A stretch of 64,000 nucleotides of DNA from Alphaproteobacteria bacterium (GCA_025359785.1 JANYET010000039.1:22823-86822); one strand, 5' to 3'. Shown: positions 53,477-61,559, counted from the first letter of the stretch. The notes: generated by a model not told the origin, from the letters alone. Numbers and translations are program-made.

Positions 53477-54628
53477 GTGACGCTTGCCGCCGAAAGACTG
53501 GCCGAATTTTCCCGGCTGGTCGGCAGTATCTATGACGCCGCCGTGGAGCCGGATCGCTGGCCCGAGGCGCTGGAGGCTATCTGTGGCTTCATCGATGCGA
53601 AGACCGCCGTGCTGCAGTCCTACGATGTCTTCGACAGGAGCCCGCCGTTTCAGCGTCACGTCGGCTACGAGCCCCAATGGCTGGAGGTCTATTTCGCAAA
53701 ATACTACGCGCTGAATCCTTACATGGACGATGTGGCTCGGCTGGGGCCCGGCGATTGCGCCTTCACGTCGAGCCGCCCCGACTACCAGGACCTGTTCCAA
53801 TCCGAATTCTATACCGGGTGGCTGAAGCCCCAGGCGCTGGTCGACGGCTCGGTTCTGGTCGTCGAAAAGTCGATGAGCAACATCACCACGCTGGTGAACG
53901 CGCGAGGCGAAAGCGAGGGCCCGTTCGACGAGACGACCCTGGAGCGTCTGAACCTGATCTATCCGCACCTGCGGCGGGCGATGCTGATCGGGCGCGCCTT
54001 CGAAAGTCATCGCAGGCAGCGCGCCGATGACGCAGCCGTCCTCGACTCCCTTGCGGCCGGCATGTTCCTGCTGGGCAGGCGAGGCGATATCCTGCAGGCC
54101 AACGCCGCCGGCGCGGCGATGCTGGCCGCGCGCTCGGCGCTGAAAAATAACGGCGGGCGACTTGAACTCGCTGTTCCGTCAGCCGACCGGCTGCTGAAGG
54201 CGGCCCTGGCCGCCGGGCGGGAGGGCGAGGCGGTGCTCGGCGGCAAGGGCGCGTCGATCCCGGTGCGCGGCGAGGACAGTGAAAGTTCCGAATACATCGT
54301 CCACCTGCTGCCGCTGAACGCGGTGCGCCAACAGTCGATCGACGCCAGCCAGGGCGCGGATTTCGTGGTCTTCGTCCGACGGATCGACGGCGGCGACATC
54401 GCCGCGATCGCGGCCTTCACCCAACGCTTCAATCTCACCCCCAAAGAGGCCCACGTCCTTCAGACGGTCGTCGAGGTCGGCGGCGTCCCGCAGGCAGCCG
54501 ATGTGCTCGGGCTCTCCGCGGCGACCGTGCGGACCCACGTCACGGCGATCTTCGACAAATCCGGCGTGCGCCGGCAGGCCGACCTGATCCGGCTGCTGAT
54601 GGAAATGACCTCTCCCTTCGCAAGATAG
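53477..54628 (+). CDS. LuxR-type regulator, paralogue of the one at 45566
   Basis: A 383-aa protein from GTG 53477 with AGGAGG 5 nt upstream. N-terminus LAEFSRLVGSIYDAAVEPDRWPEALEAICGFIDA parallels the other LuxR protein. The middle has LAAGMFLLGRRGDILQANAAGAAML (PAS-like). The C-terminal HTH is FNLTPKEAHVLQTVVEVGGVPQAADVLGLSAATVRTHVTAIFDKSGVRRQADLIRLL. It is followed after 103 bp by a PEP-CTERM gene on the same strand. Confidence 0.9.
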   Translation: MTLAAERLAEFSRLVGSIYDAAVEPDRWPEALEAICGFIDAKTAVLQSYDVFDRSPPFQRHVGYEPQWLEVYFAKYYALNPYMDDVARLGPGDCAFTSSRPDYQDLFQSEFYTGWLKPQALVDGSVLVVEKSMSNITTLVNARGESEGPFDETTLERLNLIYPHLRRAMLIGRAFESHRRQRADDAAVLDSLAAGMFLLGRRGDILQANAAGAAMLAARSALKNNGGRLELAVPSADRLLKAALAAGREGEAVLGGKGASIPVRGEDSESSEYIVHLLPLNAVRQQSIDASQGADFVVFVRRIDGGDIAAIAAFTQRFNLTPKEAHVLQTVVEVGGVPQAADVLGLSAATVRTHVTAIFDKSGVRRQADLIRLLMEMTSPFAR

Positions 54629-54731
54629 GCGCGCCGGCTCCTACGATCGTGGGAGGCGAGGCCGATCTCCCGCGAGATAGTCTCTGGAGCGGACTGTTCC
54701 GTCATCTCGGCGTTAGTTGGGGAGTAGTACG

Positions 54732-55583
54732 ATGCCATCGAGGTCCAAGAAGCGGATTGCCAGCCTGGCCTTGGCCGGCGCCTTGTGCGCGGCCCCTCTG
54801 GCCGCCAACGCCAATGGGGTGATCATCCTGCCCGGCGCCCAATGGACGGGGTTCGTGTCCACGCCCGTCGGCTTTCCGTCGCACGACTTCGTCACGCAGC
54901 AGGTCACCGGTCCGGGTCTGACGCAGAATGGCAGCTCCGGGAACCTCTCCGCCGGCGTGGGCGGCGCCCCGGCGCCGCTGCCCTACATCAGTGCGCGCGC
55001 CGGTGGAAATGACCTGGCGCAGTTCAACGGCAGCCGGGCTCACATCGCCCTGACCTACTACATCGAGATCACCGGGCCGGGATCAGGCTCCGCGCCGCTG
55101 GTGATTTCCGGCGCCGGCGGTCTCACAACCCTCTACGACGGCGTGGCCTTCGCGCGGCTTGACGTTGGGGACGGGACCGCCCGCAGCAGCACGAGCGTGG
55201 GAATCGACAACGGCGTGGTCAGCATCGGCGACAGCGACGGCCTGCATCTTGTCGTGCCGGACGCCAGCGCGTTCACCATCCACAATACCGTGCTCTTCCC
55301 GATCAATAAGGCGATCCAGGTGATCATGATCGCCACCGCGGACAGCGCGTTCAAGTTGGGTCCGTCAGACGCGACGGCCTTCATCGACCCGGTCTTCTCG
55401 ATCGATCCGAGTTTCGCGAACGCGGACCAGTATTCCATCGTCACCAGCGAGGGCATCGGCAACGGCGCCGGCACGGGCGGGGTCCCTGAGCCCGCCGCCT
55501 GGGCGATGATGCTGCTGGGCTTCGCGGGCCTGGGCGTCATGGGCCGTCGGCGCCGGTCGAGGCGCGCGCCCGCCGCCGCCTGA
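54732..55583 (+). CDS. PEP-CTERM exported protein
   Basis: A 283-aa protein from ATG 54732 with GGGGAG 7 nt upstream. Signal peptide SKKRIASLALAGALCAAPLA cleaved near NANG. The body is beta-rich (GVIILPGAQWTGFVSTPVG, HIALTYYIEITGPGSG) and has no named domain. The tail GVPEPAAWAMMLLGFAGLG then RRRRSRR is a PEPxxWA sorting signal. The LuxR gene upstream may control it. Confidence 0.88.
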   Translation: MPSRSKKRIASLALAGALCAAPLAANANGVIILPGAQWTGFVSTPVGFPSHDFVTQQVTGPGLTQNGSSGNLSAGVGGAPAPLPYISARAGGNDLAQFNGSRAHIALTYYIEITGPGSGSAPLVISGAGGLTTLYDGVAFARLDVGDGTARSSTSVGIDNGVVSIGDSDGLHLVVPDASAFTIHNTVLFPINKAIQVIMIATADSAFKLGPSDATAFIDPVFSIDPSFANADQYSIVTSEGIGNGAGTGGVPEPAAWAMMLLGFAGLGVMGRRRRSRRAPAAA

Positions 55584-55653
55584 CCCGGACCCCGGAGCGC
55601 GGCGATCGCCGCGCGCGCTCGGAACCAAGCGTCCCGCACCGGGTTTCAGTGGC

Positions 55654-55875
55654 ATGCGTGGCCTCCAGATTCCGCCCCACTCGCGCCGTATCACCCGCCT
55701 TGCCGTGGCAGGCTTGGCGGTGCTTTCGGCCGCCGCCTTCTCCCTCGGCCTGGAGCATCAGGTGGGCGGCGCGCAGGCCTCGCCGTTCCTGACGCCAGCC
55801 GGCCTGACCCCAGCCGGCCTGACCCCAGCCAGCCTGACCCCAGCCAGCCCGAACACAGCCGACCCGCCGACCTAG
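55654..55875 (+). CDS. Small protein with LTPA repeats (uncertain)
   Basis: A 73-aa open frame: basic N-terminus, one hydrophobic segment (RLAVAGLAVLSAAAFSLGL) like a signal anchor, then LTPAG/LTPAS repeats from a 15-bp tandem array. No ribosome binding site is convincing. It may be a real exported peptide or an array-generated frame. Confidence 0.4.
   Translation: MRGLQIPPHSRRITRLAVAGLAVLSAAAFSLGLEHQVGGAQASPFLTPAGLTPAGLTPASLTPASPNTADPPT
55789..55863 (+). repeat. 5 x 15-bp tandem repeat
   Basis: Units CTGACCCCAGCC(G/A)GC from 55789: five copies, the first with one change and the last degenerate. Translated as LTPAG/LTPAS in the small frame at 55654. Confidence 0.88.
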
Positions 55876-56242
55876 CCAGCTTGGCCTTGGTTCATCCACG
55901 GGTCAGGCCGCGTGGCCCAGAACGAGGCGGTCCACAACACCAGACATCTGTGCGCGACTGCGTTCCTTGCGCGCACAGGTCCCCGGCGCGCGCGTATCAG
56001 CCGCCGGCGGAGCCCCCGGCGCCGGAGAGTTCAGCGTCGGGGGGCTCCGGACCGCAAGGGGGCAAAATCGCCCCGCCATACCGGGCATTCTGAAATAGCG
56101 CCGCAACGATAGGGGCGCAAAGCGACGCCGCGACAAAAGGCCTTGCCCTTTGGGCCTCATTGCCCGACGGCGCCTCAGGACCTAGGTTGCTAGGGATCAA
56201 CTCAAGCGCAAAAGCGCGCACCAGACACCCCGGGAGTCCGCC
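55876..56242. other. 367-bp stretch without a recognised gene
   Basis: Only short open frames without ribosome binding sites. GC-rich hairpins are present around 56015-56060. The promoter of the gene at 56243 must lie at the right end. Confidence 0.4.
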
Positions 56243-57325
56243 TTGAACCGCCCCCTCATCCTCGCCCTCGGCGCCGCCGCGCTCTGCGCCGCGCCCCTCG
56301 CGCTCACCGGCTCGGCCTTCGCGGCCGCAACCACCAAGGGCGCATCCGCCGCGAAAGCCCCGATGGCCGCCGACGGCCACCCGGACCTGGGCGGCTTCTG
56401 GTCCAACGCCACCCTGACGCCCGAGCAGCGCCCCGCCTCACTGGGTGACAAGGCCGTCTACACCGCCGCCGAAGCGCGGAAGATGGAGGCCAACGTCGTC
56501 AAGGAGGTCGAGGACGGCAACAAGCCCACCGACCCCAACGCGCCGGCCGCGGCGACCAAGACCGACACCGCCGGCCTGCGCCCGGAATTCGCCGCCGCCG
56601 GCGGCGACGTGGGCGGCTACAACCGCGGCTGGCTGGACCCCGGCTCGGCCGTCATGCGCGTCCACGGCGAGCCGCGCACCTCGTTCATCACCACGCCGAA
56701 CGGCCAGCCTCCGGCCCGCATCCCCGCCGCCACGCCGGCGCCGGGCTTCGGCGGCGGCGGCCGTGGCGGCCTGGGCTCCTTCGACAACCCCGAAAGCCGC
56801 TCGCTCGGCGAGCGCTGCATCATGGGCTTTGGCCGCAACGCTGGCCCGCCGATGCTGCCGAACGGCTTCTACAACAACAACTACCAGTTCATGCAGACCA
56901 AGGACGCCTTCGTCATCGAGGTGGAGATGGTCCACGACACCCGGGTGGTGCGTCTGAACGCGGCGCACCGCACCGACGGCGTGCGGCCCTGGATGGGCGA
57001 CTCGGTCGGCCACTGGGACGGCGACACCCTGGTCGTCGAGACCACCAACATCCCGCAGATCCAGCAGTATCGCGGCGCCTGGAAGAACCTGAAGGTCACC
57101 GAGCGCTTCACCCGCGATGGCAAGGACCGCGTCCTCTACCAATACACCCTCGACGACCCGAGCGTCTGGGCCAAGCCCTGGGGCGGCGAGTACGAGTTCT
57201 ACACTCTGAAGGGCCAGATCTACGAATACGCCTGCCACGAGGGCAACTATGCGCTCCCCGGCATGCTGGCCGGCGCGCGGACCCAGGACAAGGAAGACGC
57301 GACCAAGAAGGGCGGCGGCAACTAA
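56243..57325 (+). CDS. Exported conserved hypothetical protein
   Basis: A 360-aa protein from TTG 56243, with GGGAG 7 nt upstream. Signal peptide NRPLILALGAAALCAAPLAL cleaved after AFA. The body starts ADGHPDLGGFWSNATLTPEQRP and contains PESRSLGERCIMGF, YNNNYQFMQTKDAFVIEVEMVHDTRVVRLN, WMGDSVGHWDGDTLVVETTNI and VTERFTRDGKDRVLYQYTLDDP. This 'PDLSGxW ... ERC ... GHWEGDTLVV' pattern is abundant in Caulobacterales and Sphingomonadales and has no known function. A terminator follows 29 bp after the stop. Confidence 0.9.
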   Translation: MNRPLILALGAAALCAAPLALTGSAFAAATTKGASAAKAPMAADGHPDLGGFWSNATLTPEQRPASLGDKAVYTAAEARKMEANVVKEVEDGNKPTDPNAPAAATKTDTAGLRPEFAAAGGDVGGYNRGWLDPGSAVMRVHGEPRTSFITTPNGQPPARIPAATPAPGFGGGGRGGLGSFDNPESRSLGERCIMGFGRNAGPPMLPNGFYNNNYQFMQTKDAFVIEVEMVHDTRVVRLNAAHRTDGVRPWMGDSVGHWDGDTLVVETTNIPQIQQYRGAWKNLKVTERFTRDGKDRVLYQYTLDDPSVWAKPWGGEYEFYTLKGQIYEYACHEGNYALPGMLAGARTQDKEDATKKGGGN

Positions 57326-57354
57326 GCCCTCGCCGGCCTCGTCCACGCTCCAGA

Positions 57355-57385
57355 AGCCCCGTCTCCCGCGAGCCGGGGCTTTTTC
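57355..57385 (+). terminator. Rho-independent terminator
   Basis: AGCCCCG (57355-57361) and CGGGGCT (57374-57380) with a TTTTTCTT tail, 29 bp after the stop at 57325. Confidence 0.88.
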
Positions 57386-57478
57386 TTATGTCTCTGACAG
57401 CGTTAGCCAACTTGCTTCACGCACCCTTAGTCATAGGGGGATTAGAGAGGGCATAAGGGGCGCTTGAAAGTAAGCGTG

Positions 57479-57682
57479 ATGAGCCAGGTGCTAGAGGTCG
57501 TTCATTATCTGCGATCGCTGCCGATCCACCCGCTGGGCGGCGTGATCTTCGCGGCCCTGCTGGCGGCGCTCGTCGAGCAGCGGATGGCGCGGCGGCGCAC
57601 GCCGGACTTCTCCACCGCCTTCCGCGATATCTCCGGCCCGCCACAGGCGCCGCCGCCCACCGATCAGACGCCACGGCGCTGA
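57479..57682 (+). CDS. Small membrane-anchored protein
   Basis: 67 aa from ATG 57479 (TTG 57464 would add five): MSQVLEVVHYLRSLPIHPLGGVIFAALLAALVEQRMARRRTPDFSTAFRD, then a Pro-rich tail. One hydrophobic segment (GGVIFAALLAALVEQ). No family recognised. It lies 52 bp before the LexA-box gene. Confidence 0.55.
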   Translation: MSQVLEVVHYLRSLPIHPLGGVIFAALLAALVEQRMARRRTPDFSTAFRDISGPPQAPPPTDQTPRR

Positions 57683-57714
57683 CGCGGCCATTTCGGACTC
57701 GCGCGAAGGCATAC

Positions 57715-57729
57715 GTTCTGTTTTTGTTC
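57715..57729 (+). promoter_or_regulatory. LexA (SOS) box GTTC-N7-GTTC
   Basis: GTTC-TGTTTTT-GTTC ends 5 bp before the ATG at 57735. It is the alphaproteobacterial LexA consensus, with a T-rich spacer differing in one base from the box at 27914. Its position over the start region fits direct repression of the Zn-ribbon gene. Confidence 0.68.
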
Positions 57730-57734
57730 CGATC

Positions 57735-58040
57735 ATGACGCCGCGCCCCATCCCGATCTCCGACCCCACCCTGGGCGACCATCGCCGCTATCCCGGCTGC
57801 CGCCTGTTTCTCACCTGCGCACTGTGCGGCTGGTCGAAGAGCTATCGGCCGCAGCGGATCATCGATCGCCTGCACGAGCTGAAGTCCGGCGGCTATCCGA
57901 CCCCCGTCGCCCAGATCGCGCGGCGCGTCGGCTGGAACTGCCCCGGCTGCGGCCGCGTCAAATGGCGCGCCGACTTCGCCTGGCCGCCCAACCTGGACGC
58001 GCGCGAAATCCGCCGCCTCGCCAACCTCTACCGCAACTGA
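57735..58040 (+). CDS. Small zinc-ribbon protein with LexA box
   Basis: A 101-aa protein. CALC and CPGC, about 45 residues apart, look like a zinc ribbon (LFLTCALCGWSKSYRPQRIIDRL ... GWNCPGCGRVKWRADF). Between them lies a helix with HELKSGGYPTPVAQIARRV that could be a DNA-contacting element. No family name is known to me. The LexA-type operator directly upstream suggests induction by DNA damage, so a repair or regulatory role is plausible. Confidence 0.76.
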   Translation: MTPRPIPISDPTLGDHRRYPGCRLFLTCALCGWSKSYRPQRIIDRLHELKSGGYPTPVAQIARRVGWNCPGCGRVKWRADFAWPPNLDAREIRRLANLYRN

Positions 58041-58105
58041 GCCCCTATCCGCGCCGCGTCTGGCGGATTAAGCCGGGGCAAGACCCACCCGCAGGACCGA
58101 ACCCC

Positions 58106-58621
58106 TTGAAGATCAGCACCCCGTTTGCCGCGTCCCTGGCTCTGGCCGTCCTCTGGCCCCTCGCCGTGCTCTGGCCCCTGGCCGCAATCGCCCAGCCGGC
58201 CGCCCAAGCCCAGCCCACCGCCACGCAGCCCCTGCAAAGCCCGGCCGACTTCCTCGCCGCCAACGCCAGACAGCCCGGTGTTCAGACCCTGCCCTCGGGC
58301 CTGCAGATCAAAGTCGTCCAGTCCGGACCGCCCGGCCCCTCGCCCAAGGAAGGCGACGCCATCAAGGTCCACTACGAGGGCGCGCTGACCAACGGCCAGG
58401 TCTTCGACTCGTCCATTGCCCGCAACAAGCCGCTGCTGATGCCGCTGGCCAACCTGGTCCCGGCCTGGATGGAAGCCCTGCCCCGCATGCGTCCCGGCGA
58501 TGAGTGGATGCTCTACGCGCCGCCGGAACTCGGCTACGGCGCGGCCGGCTCCGGCCCGATCCCGCCGGGCGCCGTCCTGGTGTTCCGCATCAAGCTCCTG
58601 GGCATGCTCAGCGCGGACTGA
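58106..58621 (+). CDS. FKBP-type peptidyl-prolyl isomerase
   Basis: A 171-aa exported protein from TTG 58106 (AGGA 9 nt upstream). The signal peptide is followed by a short N-terminal helix domain (FLAANARQPGVQTLPSGLQIKVVQSG) and one FKBP domain: GDAIKVHYEGALTNGQVFDSS, VPAWMEALPRMRPGDEWMLYAPPELGYG and PPGAVLVFRIKLLGM. It resembles FkpA/Mip-type periplasmic isomerases but is shorter. Confidence 0.93.
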   Translation: MKISTPFAASLALAVLWPLAVLWPLAAIAQPAAQAQPTATQPLQSPADFLAANARQPGVQTLPSGLQIKVVQSGPPGPSPKEGDAIKVHYEGALTNGQVFDSSIARNKPLLMPLANLVPAWMEALPRMRPGDEWMLYAPPELGYGAAGSGPIPPGAVLVFRIKLLGMLSAD

Positions 58622-58630
58622 CGCGGCCCC

Positions 58631-58690
58631 GACGCCCTCTGCGCCGACGCCCTCTGCGCCGCCCTCCTCTATGCCGCCCCCTCTACGCCT
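58631..58690. repeat. 4 x 15-bp tandem repeat after the FKBP gene
   Basis: GACGCCCTCTGCGCC occurs twice exactly (58631-58660), then two diverged copies to 58690. It overlaps the last bases of the minus-strand GST gene. Confidence 0.82.
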
Positions 58691-59393
58691 CTGCCGCCGC
58701 GTGGGCGGCGGCGGCGGCGGCCATCATCTTCTCGAACGCCCCGCTGCGGATCAGTTCGCGGCGCTCCTCCAGCCCGCGGTGCAGTTCCACCAGCGTCTTG
58801 GCGGCATGTTCGTTCTGCTGGATCGCGGCCCAGTAGGCCGCGACGTTCGCGCGCTTGGGGATCGGGTTTTCCAGGCCGGTGGACGGCAGCACGTTCTCCA
58901 CCATGAACAGCGCGGGGACCAGCGCGCAGTCGGCCATGGTCACCCGGCCGGAACAGGCGAAGCCGTCCGTCCCGATCAGCTTGTCCAGCGCCTTGATGTT
59001 GCGCACCACCTGGCCGCCCAGCAGCTCGACGATGCCTTCATTGCGGGTCTTGGCCCGGCTCTGGGCCGACAGCATGAACATGTTGTTCATCAGGTAGACG
59101 TCGCCGATGCGGGCGATGGTGCGGATGTGCGCCGTCTCGCGCGGGGTGGCGCCCAGCATCGAGGGCTCCGGATAGATCTCCTCCAGATACTCCGCGATCA
59201 CCTCGCTCTCCGGCATCATGTCGCCGTCGATATCCAGCACCGGGATACGCCCGATGGGGAAATCCTCGCGGAACTTCGGCGTGCCGAAATTCGCCGGCCG
59301 CTCCAAGCTGATGTCAGTGATCCCCTTGGCGTAGATCTGCATCCGCACGCGCGCGGAATAGGGGCTCAGGTCCCCGGAATAGAGCTTCATCAT
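58683..59393 (-). CDS. Glutathione S-transferase family protein
   Basis: A 236-aa protein from ATG 59393 (ATG 59390 also possible) with AAGGAGG upstream. The thioredoxin-like domain is MKLYSGDLSPYSARVRMQIYAKGI and FPIGRIPVLDIDGDMMPESEVIAEYLEEIYP (cis-Pro, Glu-Ser); the C-terminal helical domain has GRVTMADCALVPALFMVENV. A Ser in SPYSAR is the likely catalytic residue. Its C-terminal end AAAAAAHAAAEA lies partly in the 15-bp repeat array. Confidence 0.92.
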   Translation of the reverse strand: MMKLYSGDLSPYSARVRMQIYAKGITDISLERPANFGTPKFREDFPIGRIPVLDIDGDMMPESEVIAEYLEEIYPEPSMLGATPRETAHIRTIARIGDVYLMNNMFMLSAQSRAKTRNEGIVELLGGQVVRNIKALDKLIGTDGFACSGRVTMADCALVPALFMVENVLPSTGLENPIPKRANVAAYWAAIQQNEHAAKTLVELHRGLEERRELIRSGAFEKMMAAAAAAHAAAEA

Positions 59394-59440
59394 TATCAGG
59401 CCCTCCTTATGCGCGGCCGGTTGATCCGACCCTTAATCTG

Positions 59441-60133
59441 CTAGTCCTCAAACCCCACGAACACCGCTGCCTCGTCGACGCTCTTGCGCTCGGAGACCAC
59501 CGCGTTGGCGGGAAAGCTTTCATCCGGCCAGCCCAGCGCGATGGACTTCATGATCACCTGGTCGTCGGCGATGCCGGCGTGCTCGCGCACCACCGGCGAC
59601 TGCATGATGCCCTGGCTGTTGATCACGGCGCCCAGCCCGCGCGACCAGGCGGCGGTCACCAGAGCGGTCGCGACGGCCCCGCAATCGAAGGGCGTGTCGT
59701 CGCTGTCGGCCAGCACCTTGTCGTAGGTGATGATCACGCAGACCGGCGCGTCGAACTGGCGGAAACCGCGCAGCACCCAGTCCTGGCGGGCCGCGGCGTC
59801 CTCGCGCGCGATGCCCATGGCGCCGAACAGCTGCTTGGCGACGCCGATCTGCCGCTCGCGGTGCGGGCCGGTGAAGGCCTGGCCGGTGCGAAATTCCCGC
59901 GAGTGCGGCACGCCCGCCAGGTTGCGCTCGGTGTTGCCGGCGCGGATGCGGTCCAGCGGCTCGCCCGTGATGATGTAGAAATTCCAGGGCTGGGTGTTCA
60001 TCGACGACGGCGCGCGCATCGCCAGGCCGATAACCTCCTCGATCAACGCCCTGGGCACCGGCTCTGGCTTGTAGCCCCGGATGCTGCGCCGTCCGAGGAC
60101 CACGTCGTCAAAGGTCGGTGCAGTGGCGGTCAT
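59441..60133 (-). CDS. Nitroreductase family protein
   Basis: A 230-aa FMN-dependent oxidoreductase: DVVLGRRSIRGYKPEPVPRALIEEVIGLAMRAPSSMNTQPWNFYIITG (the FMN phosphate and Arg contacts), and GAVATALVTAAWSRGLGAVINSQGIM, IALGWPDE. It reduces nitro compounds or quinones with NAD(P)H. The gene lies 47 bp upstream of the GST gene on the same strand, a possible detoxification pair. Confidence 0.92.
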   Translation of the reverse strand: MTATAPTFDDVVLGRRSIRGYKPEPVPRALIEEVIGLAMRAPSSMNTQPWNFYIITGEPLDRIRAGNTERNLAGVPHSREFRTGQAFTGPHRERQIGVAKQLFGAMGIAREDAAARQDWVLRGFRQFDAPVCVIITYDKVLADSDDTPFDCGAVATALVTAAWSRGLGAVINSQGIMQSPVVREHAGIADDQVIMKSIALGWPDESFPANAVVSERKSVDEAAVFVGFED

Positions 60134-60494
60134 GGGCGGTTTCCTCGGTTAAGGTTGAACCCTACGGGACCGGCCCCGGACAGGTCCAGCGAAGGCCGCG
60201 CCGACGACGGACTATCGCGGCCCGTCATAGGGGTGACCATAGGCATCCACCCAGGCCTGTTCCTCGGCCGCGCTGCGGGACCGGTTTAATGTGTCAGGAT
60301 AACCGAAAACCCCGCAGTGGCAGCCCATCCCGCGTTTCGCCCTGGCGGAGGCCGACGGTGTCGCCACCCCGATCGCTCTGTGCAGGTCAGCGGCCGAAAT
60401 CTACGCCAAGCGGCGAAGGCTGGCTATCGGGCGGAGCAACTCCGCAGCATCCTTCGACCCAAGGAACCGGCACTGCCTCAGTTTGAATTAGCGG
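60134..60494. other. 361-bp stretch without a confident gene
   Basis: Contains the promoter of the nitroreductase gene on its left side. From about 60290 the composition changes and short open frames without ribosome binding sites appear (for example 60317-60517 on the plus strand). It looks like degraded DNA at the border of an accessory region. Confidence 0.4.
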
Positions 60495-61205
60495 CTATTG
60501 GTATTTCCGCTTTTTGAACGCGGTGACGTCCAACGCGCTCAGCGCAAACCACTCGCCGTTGGCACGGCGATCTGCGAAGCGTCGATGCCAATATGCCTCG
60601 ATCCCGGCAGGGTCATCGGTTCGGATGGCGTGCGCCAGGGTTGCAGCCTCAGGCAGCGCTATCCGAATTTCCTTTATGCGCCTTTCAAGATCGCTGCTTC
60701 GGCCGATCTTGTAATGGCTCCCAGACTTTATCAGATAGACGAAGCCGTCTTCTGGCGCCGATGCGCGCGGCCCATCTGGGAGCGACGTGTCTGCGCTCGG
60801 AAGCAGGGCTGCTATGTCGCCACACGATTCATCCTCGGCTGCTCGCCGGTGGAGAGCAGCGACTAAGTCGCGTCGCGAGCTGAAGTGGCCAGCGATGGCA
60901 CCCTTGCTCGGAAAGGTCGGATCGCTGAGGCGATACAGTTTGAACTCCGCGACCGTGGGGAGGCGCTGGTAGTGGCGACACGCTTCAATGATCCTCGAAA
61001 GCACGTCGGCGGTTTCGAACCGGGTCTGCAAGGTGTTGGCCCCGAACCCTGCTTCTGCAAGGGCGTCGCTCCATCGCGCCCAGAGCACGCCGCTCCATTG
61101 ATGCTCGCGTATTCCGGTCTGGCGCGTGAAAAGTGATTTACCCGGCGGTCGCCCACCCTCGGCTTCTGCGAGCCGCCTAATCTCGCTGAGAATGAGTTCG
61201 CGCAT
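60495..61205 (-). CDS. GIY-YIG (Mug113/T5orf172-type) nuclease with homing-endonuclease-associated repeats
   Basis: A 236-aa protein. Residues 5-55 and 67-117 look like two homing-endonuclease-associated helical repeats (GRPPGKSLFTRQTG...WSDALAEAGF; RLPTVAEFKL...AGHFSSRRDLVAAL). Residues 153-232 are the nuclease: DGFVYLIKSGSHYKIGRSSDLERRI, with Y157, Y165, R169, E203 in GIEAYWHRRF and N216 in NGEWF, matching the catalytic residues of GIY-YIG enzymes. DNA cleavage is predicted; the target is unknown. The domain order suggests a selfish or defence-related nuclease. Confidence 0.85.
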   Translation of the reverse strand: MRELILSEIRRLAEAEGGRPPGKSLFTRQTGIREHQWSGVLWARWSDALAEAGFGANTLQTRFETADVLSRIIEACRHYQRLPTVAEFKLYRLSDPTFPSKGAIAGHFSSRRDLVAALHRRAAEDESCGDIAALLPSADTSLPDGPRASAPEDGFVYLIKSGSHYKIGRSSDLERRIKEIRIALPEAATLAHAIRTDDPAGIEAYWHRRFADRRANGEWFALSALDVTAFKKRKYQ

Positions 61206-61241
61206 CGCTGCGTCGCGCCTTCAGGTTTTCGCTCGCGGCGA

Positions 61242-61264
61242 TATGATCTATGCTTAGCGCTAAG
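61242..61264 (+). promoter_or_regulatory. Promoter -10 and 12-bp palindrome before a small gene
   Basis: TATGAT (61242-61247) and the perfect palindrome CTTAGCGCTAAG (61253-61264) directly precede the AGGAG of the gene at 61279. The palindrome could be an operator. Confidence 0.45.
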
Positions 61265-61278
61265 TAGGAGCCTAGACC

Positions 61279-61518
61279 ATGCCCACAGGTCCGAAGGGAC
61301 AGGAGCGCCCCGCCGACGTTGTGTCAAACGCCGTCCACGTCATTCGCGTGCTGACTGGCGAGGCTGACGAGACGGCGCCAGCCGACGACGGTAAGGACCC
61401 TGCCGCCAAGGCCTTGGGCGCCAAAGGCGGCGCGGCGCGGGCGAAGTCCATGACGCCGGAGCGGCGGGCGGAGATCGCTCGTAAAGCGGCAGCGAAAAGG
61501 TGGAGTCGCGAGGGTTGA
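61279..61518 (+). CDS. Small basic protein (Lys/Ala-rich, RNA-binding-like)
   Basis: A 79-aa protein with AGGAG about 9 nt before the ATG. MPTGPKGQERPADVVSNAVHVIRVLTGE then a spacer and KALGAKGGAARAKSMTPERRAEIARKAAAKRW. This form is widespread in alphaproteobacterial genomes and plasmids. The C-terminal motif GGxARAxxMTPERRxEIAxKAAxxRW occurs in many short proteins of unknown function. A hairpin (61538-61559) follows. Confidence 0.85.
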   Translation: MPTGPKGQERPADVVSNAVHVIRVLTGEADETAPADDGKDPAAKALGAKGGAARAKSMTPERRAEIARKAAAKRWSREG

Positions 61519-61537
61519 CAAAACGGAGGTGACGCAT

Positions 61538-61559
61538 GGGGACAGGTCTTCCTGTCCCC
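61538..61559. repeat. Hairpin GGGGACAGG-TCTT-CCTGTCCCC
   Basis: A perfect 9-bp stem with a 4-nt loop, 20 bp after the stop at 61518. No T run follows. It may act as a terminator or be a REP remnant. Confidence 0.55.
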
